Position numbers and translations under genes: made by a program. From Roseivirga sp. BDSF3-8 (GTDB lineage: Bacteria; Bacteroidota; Bacteroidia; Cytophagales; Cyclobacteriaceae): a stretch of DNA of 47,044 nucleotides. The DNA lies in assembly GCF_041449215.1 (NCBI RefSeq), contig NZ_JBGNFV010000004.1:1-47044 (forward strand). The letters are read 5' to 3'. Within the stretch, counting starts at the first letter, position 1. Each line of letters begins with the position of its first letter. The notes under the pieces are model-generated. The model ran no database searches and had not been told where the DNA came from. It saw nothing but the letters and a program-made list of their open reading frames with translations. This document shows, piece by piece, positions 1-7,935 of this stretch.

Positions 1-368
1 GGTATAACTTTGTTGATCGTAACCCCACTCGCGGGGCAAGCTACTATCGTATCCGGCAGGTAGATAATGACGGCAAGGAGTCATATAGTAATGTATCGGC
101 AACACTCTACGGACCAGTAAATGGGGAAGTTTCTGTATTCCCTAATCCCTCTGAAGGATCCGCCTACCTGCGACTGGATAGCCGGTTCCTCCATACCGAA
201 ACCCGCCTTACCATTACTGATGCCAGTGGCAAGCTTATACGTCAGTGTCATGTTTTTCAGGAAAATGAGCAGCCCTTCAGTCTTGCTAGTAACATGGTAT
301 CTGGCGTGTATTATATCACATTATCTAATACGCAATATCATACTATTCAAAAGCTGATAGTGAGGTAA
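1..368 (+). CDS. C-terminal fragment of a T9SS-exported protein (5' end outside window)
   Basis: An open frame runs from base 3 to a TAA at 366-368 and its start lies before the window. The first part (ASYYRIRQVDNDGKESYSN) is the end of a beta-sandwich module common in Bacteroidota secreted proteins. The rest is a type A T9SS sorting domain: the VFPNPSEG motif, then a beta-rich domain with a GKLIR turn and a final SGVYYITL...QKLIVR block. Such domains send a protein through the outer membrane by the Por secretion system and are usually removed at the surface. The function of the missing N-terminal part cannot be judged. A + frame of 78 codons at 121-357 is an out-of-frame shadow. Confidence 0.88.
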   Translation, partial: YNFVDRNPTRGASYYRIRQVDNDGKESYSNVSATLYGPVNGEVSVFPNPSEGSAYLRLDSRFLHTETRLTITDASGKLIRQCHVFQENEQPFSLASNMVSGVYYITLSNTQYHTIQKLIVR

Positions 369-371
369 GGT

Positions 372-1085
372 CTATTCCAGGGCCTCCTCATACGCCTCCA
401 GACACTGAGGCTGTGGCGTACCATTTGTATGAATACATTCGCAGTAGGCCATACACGCTTCAGGGCTTTGGTTGTCGGGGCACTCCCGCACGCAGTATTC
501 CATCTTATTGCGAGGCACAATATCATATATATTGAAAAGTAAAGCCCACGTACCTATAATAGCGAGAAACACCCCCGCGAAAAATGCGACAGGAAATTTC
601 TTTCTTAGTTCCTTCCACCCCGGCATGGCCTCGTAAGCAGAGTAAGTAGCATAGGGGAGAATAAATTTAAGCCTGTGATAGTACCAGCAGAACAGATATA
701 GATTGGCCATCACCATCAGGGGCGCTGTTGGCATAGAGCCATCAAACCGGGTGGAGATGGTCAGAAAGAAGATGTTCAATATCACCGGGAAGTAAATCAC
801 AGCACCCAGTAGGGCCGTTCGGGGAATCAGGAGTAAAATAGCAGCCACCACCTGCACTATACCGATGAATGTGTAGTAATACCCCGTATCATAAACTGCC
901 TGCAGATAATTACCCATCGGGTGATTCACAGATAAATCTGTAAATCGCTCACCAAAAATTTTCACCAGCCCGGAAGGGATAAACCCCATAGCAATGGTGA
1001 CACGGCAAAAGATAGCAAAAAGATAGAACCATCGATTGTGGCGGATACGCAAGTGTACGCGGTCAAGGGTAGAGGATATATTCAT
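372..1085 (-). CDS. DoxX-like integral membrane protein with cysteine-rich tail
   Basis: The protein has 237 residues with about five hydrophobic segments (roughly 20-40, 68-90, 90-112, 122-140 and 168-190). The N-terminal pattern FCRVTIAMGFIPSGLVKIFGE resembles the DoxX/DoxD-like family, in which a Gly-Lys pair follows the first helix. The last 45 residues hold six cysteines (CVREC, CMAYC, then EC and QC), which is unusual for DoxX proteins and could bind metal or form disulfides if the tail is periplasmic. It lies downstream of the SGNH hydrolase on the same strand, with a 191-bp gap and its own possible promoter. Function is unknown; DoxX relatives have been linked to quinone or thiosulfate chemistry and to redox stress. 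Confidence 0.7.
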   Translation of the reverse strand: MNISSTLDRVHLRIRHNRWFYLFAIFCRVTIAMGFIPSGLVKIFGERFTDLSVNHPMGNYLQAVYDTGYYYTFIGIVQVVAAILLLIPRTALLGAVIYFPVILNIFFLTISTRFDGSMPTAPLMVMANLYLFCWYYHRLKFILPYATYSAYEAMPGWKELRKKFPVAFFAGVFLAIIGTWALLFNIYDIVPRNKMEYCVRECPDNQSPEACMAYCECIHTNGTPQPQCLEAYEEALE

Positions 1086-1123
1086 AGGCTCTCTTTTATA
1101 CTCTGTTAAAGTACTTTGTAGTT

Positions 1124-1131
1124 CAAAGTTA
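1124..1131 (-). promoter_or_regulatory. Possible Bacteroidota -7 element for the DoxX-like gene
   Basis: Read on the - strand this is TAACTTTG, an exact match to the Bacteroidota -7 consensus TAnnTTTG, about 40 bases before the ATG at 1085. No clear TTG is seen at the expected -33 distance, so the assignment is tentative. Confidence 0.3.
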
Positions 1132-1276
1132 ATAATCCTTATGAATTAAGCCACTCAAATAGCCCATACTCTGATAAAGAAGGTATAATTAAGTACCAAT
1201 GGCCCTAGAGTCGGGTAAATGGCTGCACCCGTAGTTTACCTTAGAGACACTCTGCTTGAAATAGAGTCAGTGCCGT

Positions 1277-1984
1277 TCAATTTCCCGCCTCAAGTATACG
1301 CTGTGCCTCCGGTATAAGTAACTCCACCCACTCGCTGTATTGAATGGCCGACGGATGCAGCCCATCGTTTGCTACCAGTTCAGGACGGTCCAGACCATTT
1401 CTTGAAATAGGCGTTATATTTACGTACGCCACATTCATCGAATCTGTAATACGCCTGTTAGCCTCATTAAACTGATCCACCCCGCGGCTTATCTGTTCCT
1501 GCCGGCCCGCCCCGAAAGGCGTGTAGCCATAGTCCGGGATCGACACCACAATCACCCTGTCTTTATTACCCATTGCGTAACCAATGGCCATATCCAGTAG
1601 CTCCCTGAATTCCCGCTCATATTCTTCCAGGCTTCGGCCCTGAAATTGGTTATTCACCCCTATCAGCAACGTCACCAGGTCATAATTACCATTCGGCTGT
1701 TCCTGGCCTAAGGCAGTTAGCAGATTACCTGTGGTCCATCCCGTGGTGGCTATCACTCGCGGCGTGGCTATTTCAAACCCTCTTTCCCTCAGGCTATCCG
1801 TTAGTTGAATAGGGAAACGCCCTGTCGCTGGCACGCTTTCCCCTATAGTATAGCTGTCCCCGAGAGCCAGGTAACGGTTCAGGTTATCATCAGGAAGGCG
1901 TGTGTCTGGTGTAACCTCTTCATCACTACATGATATAATGACAACACACGTCAGGTACATTAAATAGCTTAGTATTTTACGCAT
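1277..1984 (-). CDS. SGNH/GDSL-family hydrolase, lipoprotein
   Basis: The protein has 235 residues. It starts with a lipoprotein signal peptide ending in IISC (lipidated Cys19). The SGNH blocks are visible: block I LALGDSYTIGE (nucleophile Ser44), block II around TTGWTTGNLL (Gly), block III LLIGVNNQF (Asn), and block V NDGLHPSAIQY (Asp and His). The family includes lysophospholipases, carbohydrate esterases and thioesterases. The substrate here is unknown, but lipidation suggests action in the periplasm or at the outer membrane. The ATG at 1984 is preceded by a non-coding stretch. The DoxX-like gene follows in the same direction. Confidence 0.85.
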   Translation of the reverse strand: MRKILSYLMYLTCVVIISCSDEEVTPDTRLPDDNLNRYLALGDSYTIGESVPATGRFPIQLTDSLRERGFEIATPRVIATTGWTTGNLLTALGQEQPNGNYDLVTLLIGVNNQFQGRSLEEYEREFRELLDMAIGYAMGNKDRVIVVSIPDYGYTPFGAGRQEQISRGVDQFNEANRRITDSMNVAYVNITPISRNGLDRPELVANDGLHPSAIQYSEWVELLIPEAQRILEAGN

Positions 1985-2187
1985 AGGTCTCTATGTACGG
2001 ATTAAACCACCTGCCGGGATTTTTCGGCGATCCTTTACCTAACCCTTGATCCAAAGCCAATTGTTTGTCATTCGTTGCTGAATCGTTGAACTCATCAGCG
2101 CATGCACCTTTCCCCTGATAACATACAGAACCATTGCGCGGGTGTCTGAAAGATTTAACATAGGCATAATACCCTTTAATGAAACCT
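1985..2187. other. Gene-free stretch upstream of the structured leader
   Basis: No credible open frame is present on either strand. It must contain the - strand promoter for the SGNH hydrolase gene and the + strand promoter for the leader and MFS gene, but no convincing -33/-7 pair was recognised. Confidence 0.5.
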
Positions 2188-2299
2188 CCCTACTGCCTTT
2201 CCGTTAGTAGAACCAGAAACCAATGAGAGAAGCCTCATTGCCGAGTTAAGCGGAACGGGCCAAGTGAAAGCAGCGTTTCGCAGACAGGGATTTTTTCCC
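2188..2299 (+). promoter_or_regulatory. Structured 5' leader (riboswitch-like) of the MFS transporter gene
   Basis: Several nested stems can be drawn on the + strand. An outer stem joins CCCT/CTGC at 2188-2196 to GCAG/AGGG at 2280-2289. A second joins CCGTT 2201-2205 to AACGG 2254-2258. A perfect 7-bp hairpin joins CAATGAG 2221-2227 to CTCATTG 2234-2240. GGGA at 2287-2290 can pair instead with TCCC at 2296-2299, which would compete with the outer stem. An intrinsic terminator follows at once, and the MFS gene starts 89 bases later. This is the layout of a transcription-attenuating leader. It did not match the riboswitch classes I could recall (cobalamin, TPP, FMN, SAM-I, guanidine-I, fluoride, ZTP), so the ligand is unknown. 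A stand-alone small RNA is an alternative. Confidence 0.45.
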
Positions 2300-2310
2300 G
2301 AAGTATCAAT

Positions 2311-2335
2311 CCGGATATAGTCCGGTTTTTTTTTT
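2311..2335 (+). terminator. Intrinsic terminator before the MFS gene
   Basis: CCGGA (2311-2315), a TATAG loop and TCCGG (2321-2325) form a 5-bp GC-rich stem followed by ten T residues. No + strand gene ends upstream, so it most likely ends a leader transcript (attenuator) or a small RNA. Confidence 0.65.
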
Positions 2336-2424
2336 GCCCCACTTTGTCATCTCTGCTATTCAGGCTGAAATTATTTTGTCCTCACAATGATTCTCTCCCG
2401 CAGAATTCCCCTAATTTCAAAAGG

Positions 2425-3585
2425 ATGGCTAAGAAAAACATCCTCCTGCTTATATGCTTTATAGCCTTTATCAGCCTGGGCCTGCCGGATGGCCTGCTGG
2501 GAGTTGGCTGGCCATACATGCATCAGCAATTTGACGTAGGGCTGGATTCGCTTGGTCTGCTGCTTATCTGCCTTATGACCGGATACCTCATCTCCAGCTT
2601 TAATAGCGGCTGGCTAATGGCTCGCATGTCCGTAGGTGCCTTACTAGCCATCAGCTGCGCCCTTACCGGCATTAGCCTGCTCGGCTTTGCCTACACACCC
2701 CACTGGGGCGTCCTACTTATCATGGCTGTGGTGCTAGGTGCTGGTGGTGGCGCTATAGATTCCTCCATCAACACCTTTGCCGCTCATACCTATACTGCCG
2801 GCACGGTCAACTGGCTCCATGCCTTCTTTGGCGTAGGTGCCACACTTGGCCCTGCCATCATGACCGCCTACCTCGTACGCGATTATCACTGGTCATCCGG
2901 ATACCTCACCGTAGGTAGTGCGCAGCTAGGGCTTGCTGCCATTTTTCTGCTCACCCTGGGCTTATGGAAAACAAAAGATGATACAGATGAGCCTGTCATG
3001 AGTGCACGGCCTGCACAAACGCTCAGGCTACCCGTAACCTGGATCAGCGTTATCGTCTTTTTTCTATATACCGGCACCGAGGCCAGCGTAGGCCAGTGGC
3101 TCTATACCATACTTACAAAGGGTAGGGGAGTAGCCCCTTCAGAAGCCGGCCTGTGGACCAGCATCTACTGGGGAAGCCTCACCGCAGGGCGTATCATATT
3201 CGGGATCATCCTAAGGCGGATGTCCGTAGGTAAGATACTCATGGGAGCCTTTGTGGCAGTGGTACTGGCTGCTGTACTTATAGCCATTAATGCCGGGGCG
3301 CTTACCACTTCTATCGGTATTATTATAGCGGGGCTCGCCCTTGCCCCCGTATTTCCCAGCATGATCTCCCTTACTCCCTCAAGGGCAGGCAGGCAGCACG
3401 CCGCCAACCTGGTAGGCTATCAGGTATCTGCCGCTACCGTTGGCGCTGCCCTTTTGCCCGCTGCAGCAGGCCTTGTAATAGACCGGTTTGGGTTGAATTT
3501 TATCCCCGTCGTTCAGACCATACAGGCCGTGCTATTGCTCCTCTTTTATCTCTTGCTCGTGTTCAGGTATCGTCTGGTGAGATAG
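2425..3585 (+). CDS. MFS transporter, fucose-permease-like (FHS) subgroup
   Basis: About 386 residues with 12 predicted membrane helices. The middle of the N-terminal half has a GGGAIDSSINTF motif followed by NWLHAFFGVGATLGP, a pair typical of the FucP-like FHS family of sugar or small-solute:proton symporters. The open frame reaches back to a TTG at 2344, but that extension (27 residues, polar) is not membrane-like. The ATG at 2425 is preceded by AAAAGG and begins directly with MAKKNILLL, so it is preferred. The gene stands alone behind a structured leader with a terminator, suggesting control by attenuation. It is convergent with the molybdenum cofactor operon, so a role in uptake of that enzyme's substrate is only a guess. 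Substrate unknown. Confidence 0.82.
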   Translation: MAKKNILLLICFIAFISLGLPDGLLGVGWPYMHQQFDVGLDSLGLLLICLMTGYLISSFNSGWLMARMSVGALLAISCALTGISLLGFAYTPHWGVLLIMAVVLGAGGGAIDSSINTFAAHTYTAGTVNWLHAFFGVGATLGPAIMTAYLVRDYHWSSGYLTVGSAQLGLAAIFLLTLGLWKTKDDTDEPVMSARPAQTLRLPVTWISVIVFFLYTGTEASVGQWLYTILTKGRGVAPSEAGLWTSIYWGSLTAGRIIFGIILRRMSVGKILMGAFVAVVLAAVLIAINAGALTTSIGIIIAGLALAPVFPSMISLTPSRAGRQHAANLVGYQVSAATVGAALLPAAAGLVIDRFGLNFIPVVQTIQAVLLLLFYLLLVFRYRLVR

Positions 3586-3626
3586 AAAAGAATTGCGGCC
3601 GGCTTACCGGACCTCCGTGGTAAGAC

Positions 3627-4223
3627 TTACTCCATCCTTCTGAGCCGGTCTACATCCTCCCGCGTGTCCACATCTACATGCCCCTCAGGAAATGCTACCC
3701 TAACTACCGGGTACCGGCTCATCAGCTGTTTAGCCCCCTGGTCACCGGTTAATCTTTTTAATTCAGGAAAATGCGCCCTGGAAAAGATAGCAGGTACCCC
3801 CGTTTTCCCCCTATAACCAGAGGCTGTAATATCCTCATCGTTTGCTGCGTGTTCCTTCAGTAATGATCTCAGCAACTCCACAGACACCTGTGGCTGATCG
3901 GATAAGAGGACCAGTAGGTGATGAATAGCCGGCGAGTCACCCATCACCTCCACCCCCCTCCGGAGGCTGCTCCCCATGCCCTCCTGCCAGCGGCTGTTCA
4001 TTACAACCTCATAGCCATTCATATCCATTGCATGACTGATCTCCCCCGCATGCGCACCCAACACCAGAACCTTTCTGCCGAAATTAATGGAAGAGCCTAT
4101 ATCCAGGGTGTGTTGCAGGAGAGGTTTGCCTTTAAAGGAAACCAGCTGTTTAGGGCTCCCCAGGCGTGTGGATGCCCCAGCCGCTAGAACCACCACTCCC
4201 GTCTGTTCCTCAATAGACATCAT
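3627..4223 (-). CDS. mocA: MocA-type molybdenum cofactor nucleotidyltransferase
   Basis: A 198-residue NTP-transferase fold protein. The nucleotide-binding motif LAAGASTRLGSPKQL spans residues 13-27. LLSDQP at 106-111 matches the metal-binding LxxDQP motif of MocA proteins; GDQGAK at 160-165 and DVDTRED at 184-190 match later conserved blocks. MocA adds CMP from CTP to the molybdenum cofactor, giving the cytosine dinucleotide form used by xanthine-dehydrogenase-family enzymes. It is last in the operon desulfurase-xdhC-mocA: its ATG at 4223 overlaps the TGA of xdhC in an ATGA, so translation is probably coupled. A second ATG follows directly and may be used instead. The neighbouring Mo hydroxylase is the obvious client. 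Confidence 0.88.
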   Translation of the reverse strand: MMSIEEQTGVVVLAAGASTRLGSPKQLVSFKGKPLLQHTLDIGSSINFGRKVLVLGAHAGEISHAMDMNGYEVVMNSRWQEGMGSSLRRGVEVMGDSPAIHHLLVLLSDQPQVSVELLRSLLKEHAANDEDITASGYRGKTGVPAIFSRAHFPELKRLTGDQGAKQLMSRYPVVRVAFPEGHVDVDTREDVDRLRRME

Positions 4224-5371
4224 AAGGGCGTCACCTTAAAATCATTGTACTGTTTAGTATGAATAGGCCCCGTCTGATCCCTTAGAGACCCTCCACTGCT
4301 ACCCGTTAATACCATCTGTATTTCCGCTATGATCGAAAGGCCAATCTCAGAGGGAGACTCCCCCCCAATGCTCAGCCCCACCGGTGCGAAAATTCGTTTC
4401 ATCTGCTCATCATCCGGTGCCAGGCCTTCCGCTTCAAGGTCCTGCAGTATACGGTCAAACTTACCTCTGGAACCCAATATGCCTATATATGGTACTTCCC
4501 GCCGGTCCAGCAACAGCTTAAGTACCGCCAGGTCATACCCATAATTATGGCTTATGAGCACAAACACCGTCCTCTCATCTACCCGGATATGAGTCAGTAC
4601 CTCCTCCGGGTGGCTTACCACTACCTGGCACGAACTTGTGAACCGGTCTTCCCTCGCATGCGTTGGTCTCCCATCAGTAACCGTAATCCGCCAGCCCAGT
4701 ATAGCAGCCAGGCTTGCCAGTTGTTGCGCATCGTTGCCGGCCCCCACCAACACCAACCTGGGCGGCGGGCTGTATAGCTCAATAAACGCATGCCCCTGCT
4801 CTTCCCCGCCTTTTTTATACGTAGCGAAGTGCTTGTGACCCGCCACAAAAGCCCTTTCGGCATCAGCATGCAATTGCTCAGCCAGTGCCGGGGACGACAC
4901 CTTTCCGTTTGCCCGCATGCTTTCATCAAAGACCATCACCGTCCCCCCCTGTGCTTGTGAATGATCCAGGTTAAACAGGGTGATGATCACCATAGGCCTT
5001 TCCGAAGCAGCCACACTCTTCAACAGCTCCACAGGATTGTGGGCGTCCCTTGCCGAGACGGGTTCAAACAATACGCGGATCACCCCATTGCAGCCAAGTT
5101 GAGCCCCAATCACCGCATCACTTTCATCACTGGTATCATACGTGATCAGTTTATTGCGCCCCTGGTGCAGCGCATGCAGGGCCTTTCTTAGCGCGTCACC
5201 CTCCAGGCATCCGCCACTTATGGCTCCCGTCATCCGGCCCTCCTCATCCACCAGCATGCGCGCCCCCGCTTTCCGGTAGGAAGAGCCCTCCACGTGCACC
5301 ACCGTAGCTAACACGAAGTCCCTGTCAGGGCTTCCTTCATATGTTGAAATAATAGCTTCCAGCTCTCTCAT
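4220..5371 (-). CDS. xdhC: XdhC-family molybdenum cofactor chaperone
   Basis: 383 residues. The N-terminal XdhC/CoxI domain shows the conserved SGGCLEGDA block (about 52-60); the C-terminal Rossmann-like domain shows LVLVGAGNDAQ (about 206-216) and a GILGSRGK block. In Rhodobacter capsulatus, XdhC binds the molybdenum cofactor, brings it together with a NifS-like desulfurase for exchange of an oxo for a sulfido ligand, and inserts it into xanthine dehydrogenase. The gene has ATGA-type overlaps with the desulfurase upstream (5368-5371) and mocA downstream (4220-4223), so the three products are probably made together. The length is typical for the two-domain form. Confidence 0.9.
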   Translation of the reverse strand: MRELEAIISTYEGSPDRDFVLATVVHVEGSSYRKAGARMLVDEEGRMTGAISGGCLEGDALRKALHALHQGRNKLITYDTSDESDAVIGAQLGCNGVIRVLFEPVSARDAHNPVELLKSVAASERPMVIITLFNLDHSQAQGGTVMVFDESMRANGKVSSPALAEQLHADAERAFVAGHKHFATYKKGGEEQGHAFIELYSPPPRLVLVGAGNDAQQLASLAAILGWRITVTDGRPTHAREDRFTSSCQVVVSHPEEVLTHIRVDERTVFVLISHNYGYDLAVLKLLLDRREVPYIGILGSRGKFDRILQDLEAEGLAPDDEQMKRIFAPVGLSIGGESPSEIGLSIIAEIQMVLTGSSGGSLRDQTGPIHTKQYNDFKVTPL

Positions 5372-6519
5372 ATGGCCGTCAGGGTTAGTTTTTGGATAGA
5401 TTCTTTAATGTCCGTACAAGCCACCTTTACCTCCTCCTCTGTCGTCTGCCTTCCAAGCCCGATGCGCAGGGACGATAACGCCAGCTCATCCGTATGCCCC
5501 ATCGCCTTCAGCACATGAGAAGCGTGGATGGTGGCAGACGTGCAGGCAGATCCCTGAGACACCCCCAGTCTCTTCAGTGAGCGGATCAGGCGGCTGCCAT
5601 CGATGTTCTCAAATGACAGGTTAGTCATGTGAGGCAGACGCCGACAGTCCTGGCCATTGATGCTCACCTTCACGGTCTGGCTCAGTTCATCCTCCAGCAA
5701 GTCTACCAGCTTCTTCAACCGCTCACCTTCCCGGGCCATTTCCTCACCGCAAATCTCGCAGGCTTTTCCCAGTCCTACTATACCAGGCACATTCAGCGTA
5801 CCCGGCCTCAAGCCCTTTTCCTGTCCTCCGCCAAACTGCAGGGGGCGTATTTCCGGGCGAAGTGCCTGAGAGACAAACAGGCCACCCACACCCTTGGGGC
5901 CATACAGCTTATGGGCAGAAAAGGCCGCTAAGTCCACCCCCAGGTCTCCCACCTTAAAAGGTATTTTGCCTACACTCTGGGTCGCATCCGTCATCAGTAA
6001 TATCCCCTTGTTTTTTATAAGATCCGCTACCTCCCTCAGGGGGTGGATCACTCCCGTTTCATTATTCGCATGCATGAGGCACACCATGACCGTTTCCGGT
6101 CTTATAGCCTCCCATATCTGCTGCAGGTCTATCCGGCCGGATCTGTCCACATCCAGGTAAGTAACCTTGGCTCCATGTTCTTCCAAAGCTTGGCACGTAT
6201 CCAGTACCGCCCGGTGTTCCGTACGGCAGGTAATGAGGTGGCTCGGTTTTTTACGCAGGCAGATGCCCTGCAGGGCCAGGTTAATCGATTCCGTAGCCCC
6301 CGAAGTAAAGTATACCTCTCCAGGCTTGGCGCCTATGAGGCCTGCCACCTGTTCCCTGGCCATGCTTACTGCCTCTTCAGCATCCCATCCATAGGCATGG
6401 CTAATGCTGGATGGGTTTCCATACACTTCGCAGAAATAGGGCAACATAGCCTCCACTACCCGCTGGTCTACCGGTGTGGTAGCATTATGGTCCAGGTATA
6501 TTTTTCCGGTAAGCGACAT
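5368..6519 (-). CDS. Cysteine desulfurase (NifS/IscS family), likely for cofactor sulfuration
   Basis: 383 residues of the class V aminotransferase fold. Visible motifs: YLDHNATTP at the N-terminus, GNPSSISHAYG, TSGATESIN, TEHRAVL (His102), the PLP lysine in SAHKLYGPKG (Lys204), and the persulfide-forming cysteine in SQGSACTSAT (Cys326). The enzyme takes sulfur from L-cysteine to a persulfide. Because it is first in an operon with xdhC and mocA, and no Fe-S scaffold gene is nearby, its job is probably to sulfurate the molybdenum cofactor, as NifS4 does for XdhC in Rhodobacter. General Fe-S assembly or tRNA thiolation cannot be excluded. A ModE-like operator lies about 140 bases upstream of the ATG. 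Confidence 0.9.
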   Translation of the reverse strand: MSLTGKIYLDHNATTPVDQRVVEAMLPYFCEVYGNPSSISHAYGWDAEEAVSMAREQVAGLIGAKPGEVYFTSGATESINLALQGICLRKKPSHLITCRTEHRAVLDTCQALEEHGAKVTYLDVDRSGRIDLQQIWEAIRPETVMVCLMHANNETGVIHPLREVADLIKNKGILLMTDATQSVGKIPFKVGDLGVDLAAFSAHKLYGPKGVGGLFVSQALRPEIRPLQFGGGQEKGLRPGTLNVPGIVGLGKACEICGEEMAREGERLKKLVDLLEDELSQTVKVSINGQDCRRLPHMTNLSFENIDGSRLIRSLKRLGVSQGSACTSATIHASHVLKAMGHTDELALSSLRIGLGRQTTEEEVKVACTDIKESIQKLTLTAI

Positions 6520-6661
6520 ATCAATTCTTATTCATTAGCAGTGCGGCCTTTTTACATAGGCATAGACCCTTAAAAAATAGTTAAAACACACCGGGTTCAT
6601 CTGGACTAAAGGCGGATGAATGCCTGATCAAAAAAAGTGTAGCTGGGATACTATAATAATA

Positions 6662-6685
6662 CGATATATATTTGAATATATAACG
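6662..6685. promoter_or_regulatory. ModE-type operator
   Basis: CGATATATA at 6662-6670, a six-base spacer, and TATATAACG at 6677-6685 form an inverted repeat that fits the E. coli ModE pattern as I recall it (CGnTATATA-N6-TATATAACG). Symmetry extends outward as ATAC on the left and GGTAT on the right. It lies between the stop codon of the ModE-like gene and the start of the desulfurase-xdhC-mocA operon, where it could control that operon. Confidence 0.65.
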
Positions 6686-6726
6686 GTATCATATCCTTTT
6701 CGGATTACCAGATTATGTTCCGCTCT

Positions 6727-7062
6727 TTAAAATAATTCTAATATTTCTTTGTGTCCGCTGAGGCAGTCTTCCAGCTTTTCCGATAATGTACGATACTGCC
6801 TTATCAGCTCCCTTCCCCGCTCTGTCACCGCTGCGCCACCACCCCTTGTGCCCCCTTTTTGAGAAGTAATCACAGGCTCTTCATGGCTCATATTCAGCTT
6901 GTTAATTAAGCCCCAAGCCTTTTTATAGGACATATTCATCTCCTTAGCTGCTTTAGAGAGCGAGCCGTTTTTCTCTATGAGTTCAAGCAGCCTGAGCGGC
7001 CCGGGCCCAAATATCTTCTCCCCACCTATCTCTATCCAGCACCTATACCTTATTTCTTTCAT
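6727..7062 (-). CDS. ModE-like winged-helix regulator lacking a molbindin domain
   Basis: 111 residues corresponding to the N-terminal DNA-binding half of ModE. Motifs: GGEKIFGPGPLRLLELI, then the helix-turn-helix SLSKAAKEMNMSYKKAWGLI with the conserved SYKKAW recognition region, and the wing GGTRGGGAAVTERG. Full ModE proteins carry two C-terminal Mo-binding (TOBE) domains that bind molybdate; this protein stops after the dimerisation helix, a form also common outside the proteobacteria. It is divergent from the Mo hydroxylase genes (181-bp shared region) and co-directional with the maturation operon, so it probably controls one or both. How it would sense molybdenum without the ligand domain is not evident. 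Confidence 0.88.
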   Translation of the reverse strand: MKEIRYRCWIEIGGEKIFGPGPLRLLELIEKNGSLSKAAKEMNMSYKKAWGLINKLNMSHEEPVITSQKGGTRGGGAAVTERGRELIRQYRTLSEKLEDCLSGHKEILELF

Positions 7063-7191
7063 GGAGTTTCAGATAAAAAATTTTACCTTATTAATATATT
7101 TAAAGCTAATGGCGTAGACAGATAGACTATTGCGCGGTATCTTTTCAGGTAAATATTTTTTTTAATAAGCCACGTTAACCCGCATACCTCT

Positions 7192-7209
7192 CCCGGTTTC
7201 CAAGCCGGG
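7192..7209 (+). promoter_or_regulatory. Hairpin in the leader of the Mo hydroxylase operon
   Basis: CCCGG and CCGGG flank TTTCCAAG, giving a five- to seven-pair stem ending 34 bases before the ATG of the cytochrome gene. There is no T-tract, so it is not a terminator. It may belong to a larger leader structure or be incidental. Confidence 0.25.
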
Positions 7210-7243
7210 CTACTTGCCAAATGCTTTTTCAAAATAAAAAAAT

Positions 7244-7888
7244 ATGGATCCACTTCCCTCCTCTAGTAGAAAAGCAGGCCCCTTACAGGTCTTACTTATT
7301 CTGTCTGTAGTGGTATTTCTCACTACAGCCATCACCCTAATGACCCATGAGGAAGGAACAGATATTGAAACCTACAGGAAAACGCTGGAAGATAATGACA
7401 GGGAGGCATCGGTAGAGGCCTTTGGTAAAGTATACAAGGTATTAATGCATCCGCGCTGTATGAACTGCCACCCGGCCGGAGATGTGCCCCTGCAGGGCAA
7501 TGACAGCCACCTGCATGCCATGTTACCACAGAGGGGCCCTGACGGCAAAGGCCTGTATGCCATGCAATGCGGAAACTGTCACCACAGCAAGGCCGTCCCC
7601 GGAGAGAATACACCCCCCGCCAACCCTGAGTGGCACCTGCCTCCTGCAGATATGAAGATGGTATTTGAGGGCAGGTCCGCCCACGAACTGGCCACACAAC
7701 TGATAGATCCTGAGCGAAACGGCCATAAGTCCATGGAGGATTTGCTGGAGCATGCAAACGATACGCTTGTAAAAGCAGGCTGGGCTATGGGTGGCGACAG
7801 AACGCCCCCGCCAATAAGCTATGAAGAGTTTAAAGAAGTCTGGACCAGGTGGATAGAGACCGGCGCACACGCGCCTGAGCCCCAGTAA
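7244..7888 (+). CDS. Membrane-anchored diheme c-type cytochrome, Mo hydroxylase electron acceptor
   Basis: 214 residues. A single hydrophobic segment at about 14-34 anchors the protein, with the rest in the periplasm. Two heme-binding motifs are present: CMNCH at 72-76 and CGNCH at 109-113. The region PANPEWHLPPADMKMVFEGRS and the C-terminal WTRWIETGAHAPEP fit small proteins often annotated as an isoquinoline 1-oxidoreductase subunit, found beside periplasmic Mo hydroxylases. It is first in a + strand operon with the [2Fe-2S] and Mo subunits (47-base gap), so it probably takes electrons from the iron-sulfur subunit and passes them to the respiratory chain. The ATG at 7244 is the first in frame and sits just before the anchor. 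Confidence 0.83.
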   Translation: MDPLPSSSRKAGPLQVLLILSVVVFLTTAITLMTHEEGTDIETYRKTLEDNDREASVEAFGKVYKVLMHPRCMNCHPAGDVPLQGNDSHLHAMLPQRGPDGKGLYAMQCGNCHHSKAVPGENTPPANPEWHLPPADMKMVFEGRSAHELATQLIDPERNGHKSMEDLLEHANDTLVKAGWAMGGDRTPPPISYEEFKEVWTRWIETGAHAPEPQ

Positions 7889-7935
7889 GTGACCGATGGA
7901 TACTGAATTATGAAAAACTGTAATGTAAGGGCATA

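Noticed and set aside
2344-2424. TTG start for the MFS transporter
   Set aside because: The extra 27 residues are polar and unlike MFS N-termini; ATG 2425 follows AAAAGG and starts at the first helix.
6043-6573. A 176-codon + strand frame opposite the cysteine desulfurase
   Set aside because: The desulfurase carries all catalytic motifs; the opposite frame has no family likeness and no ribosome site.
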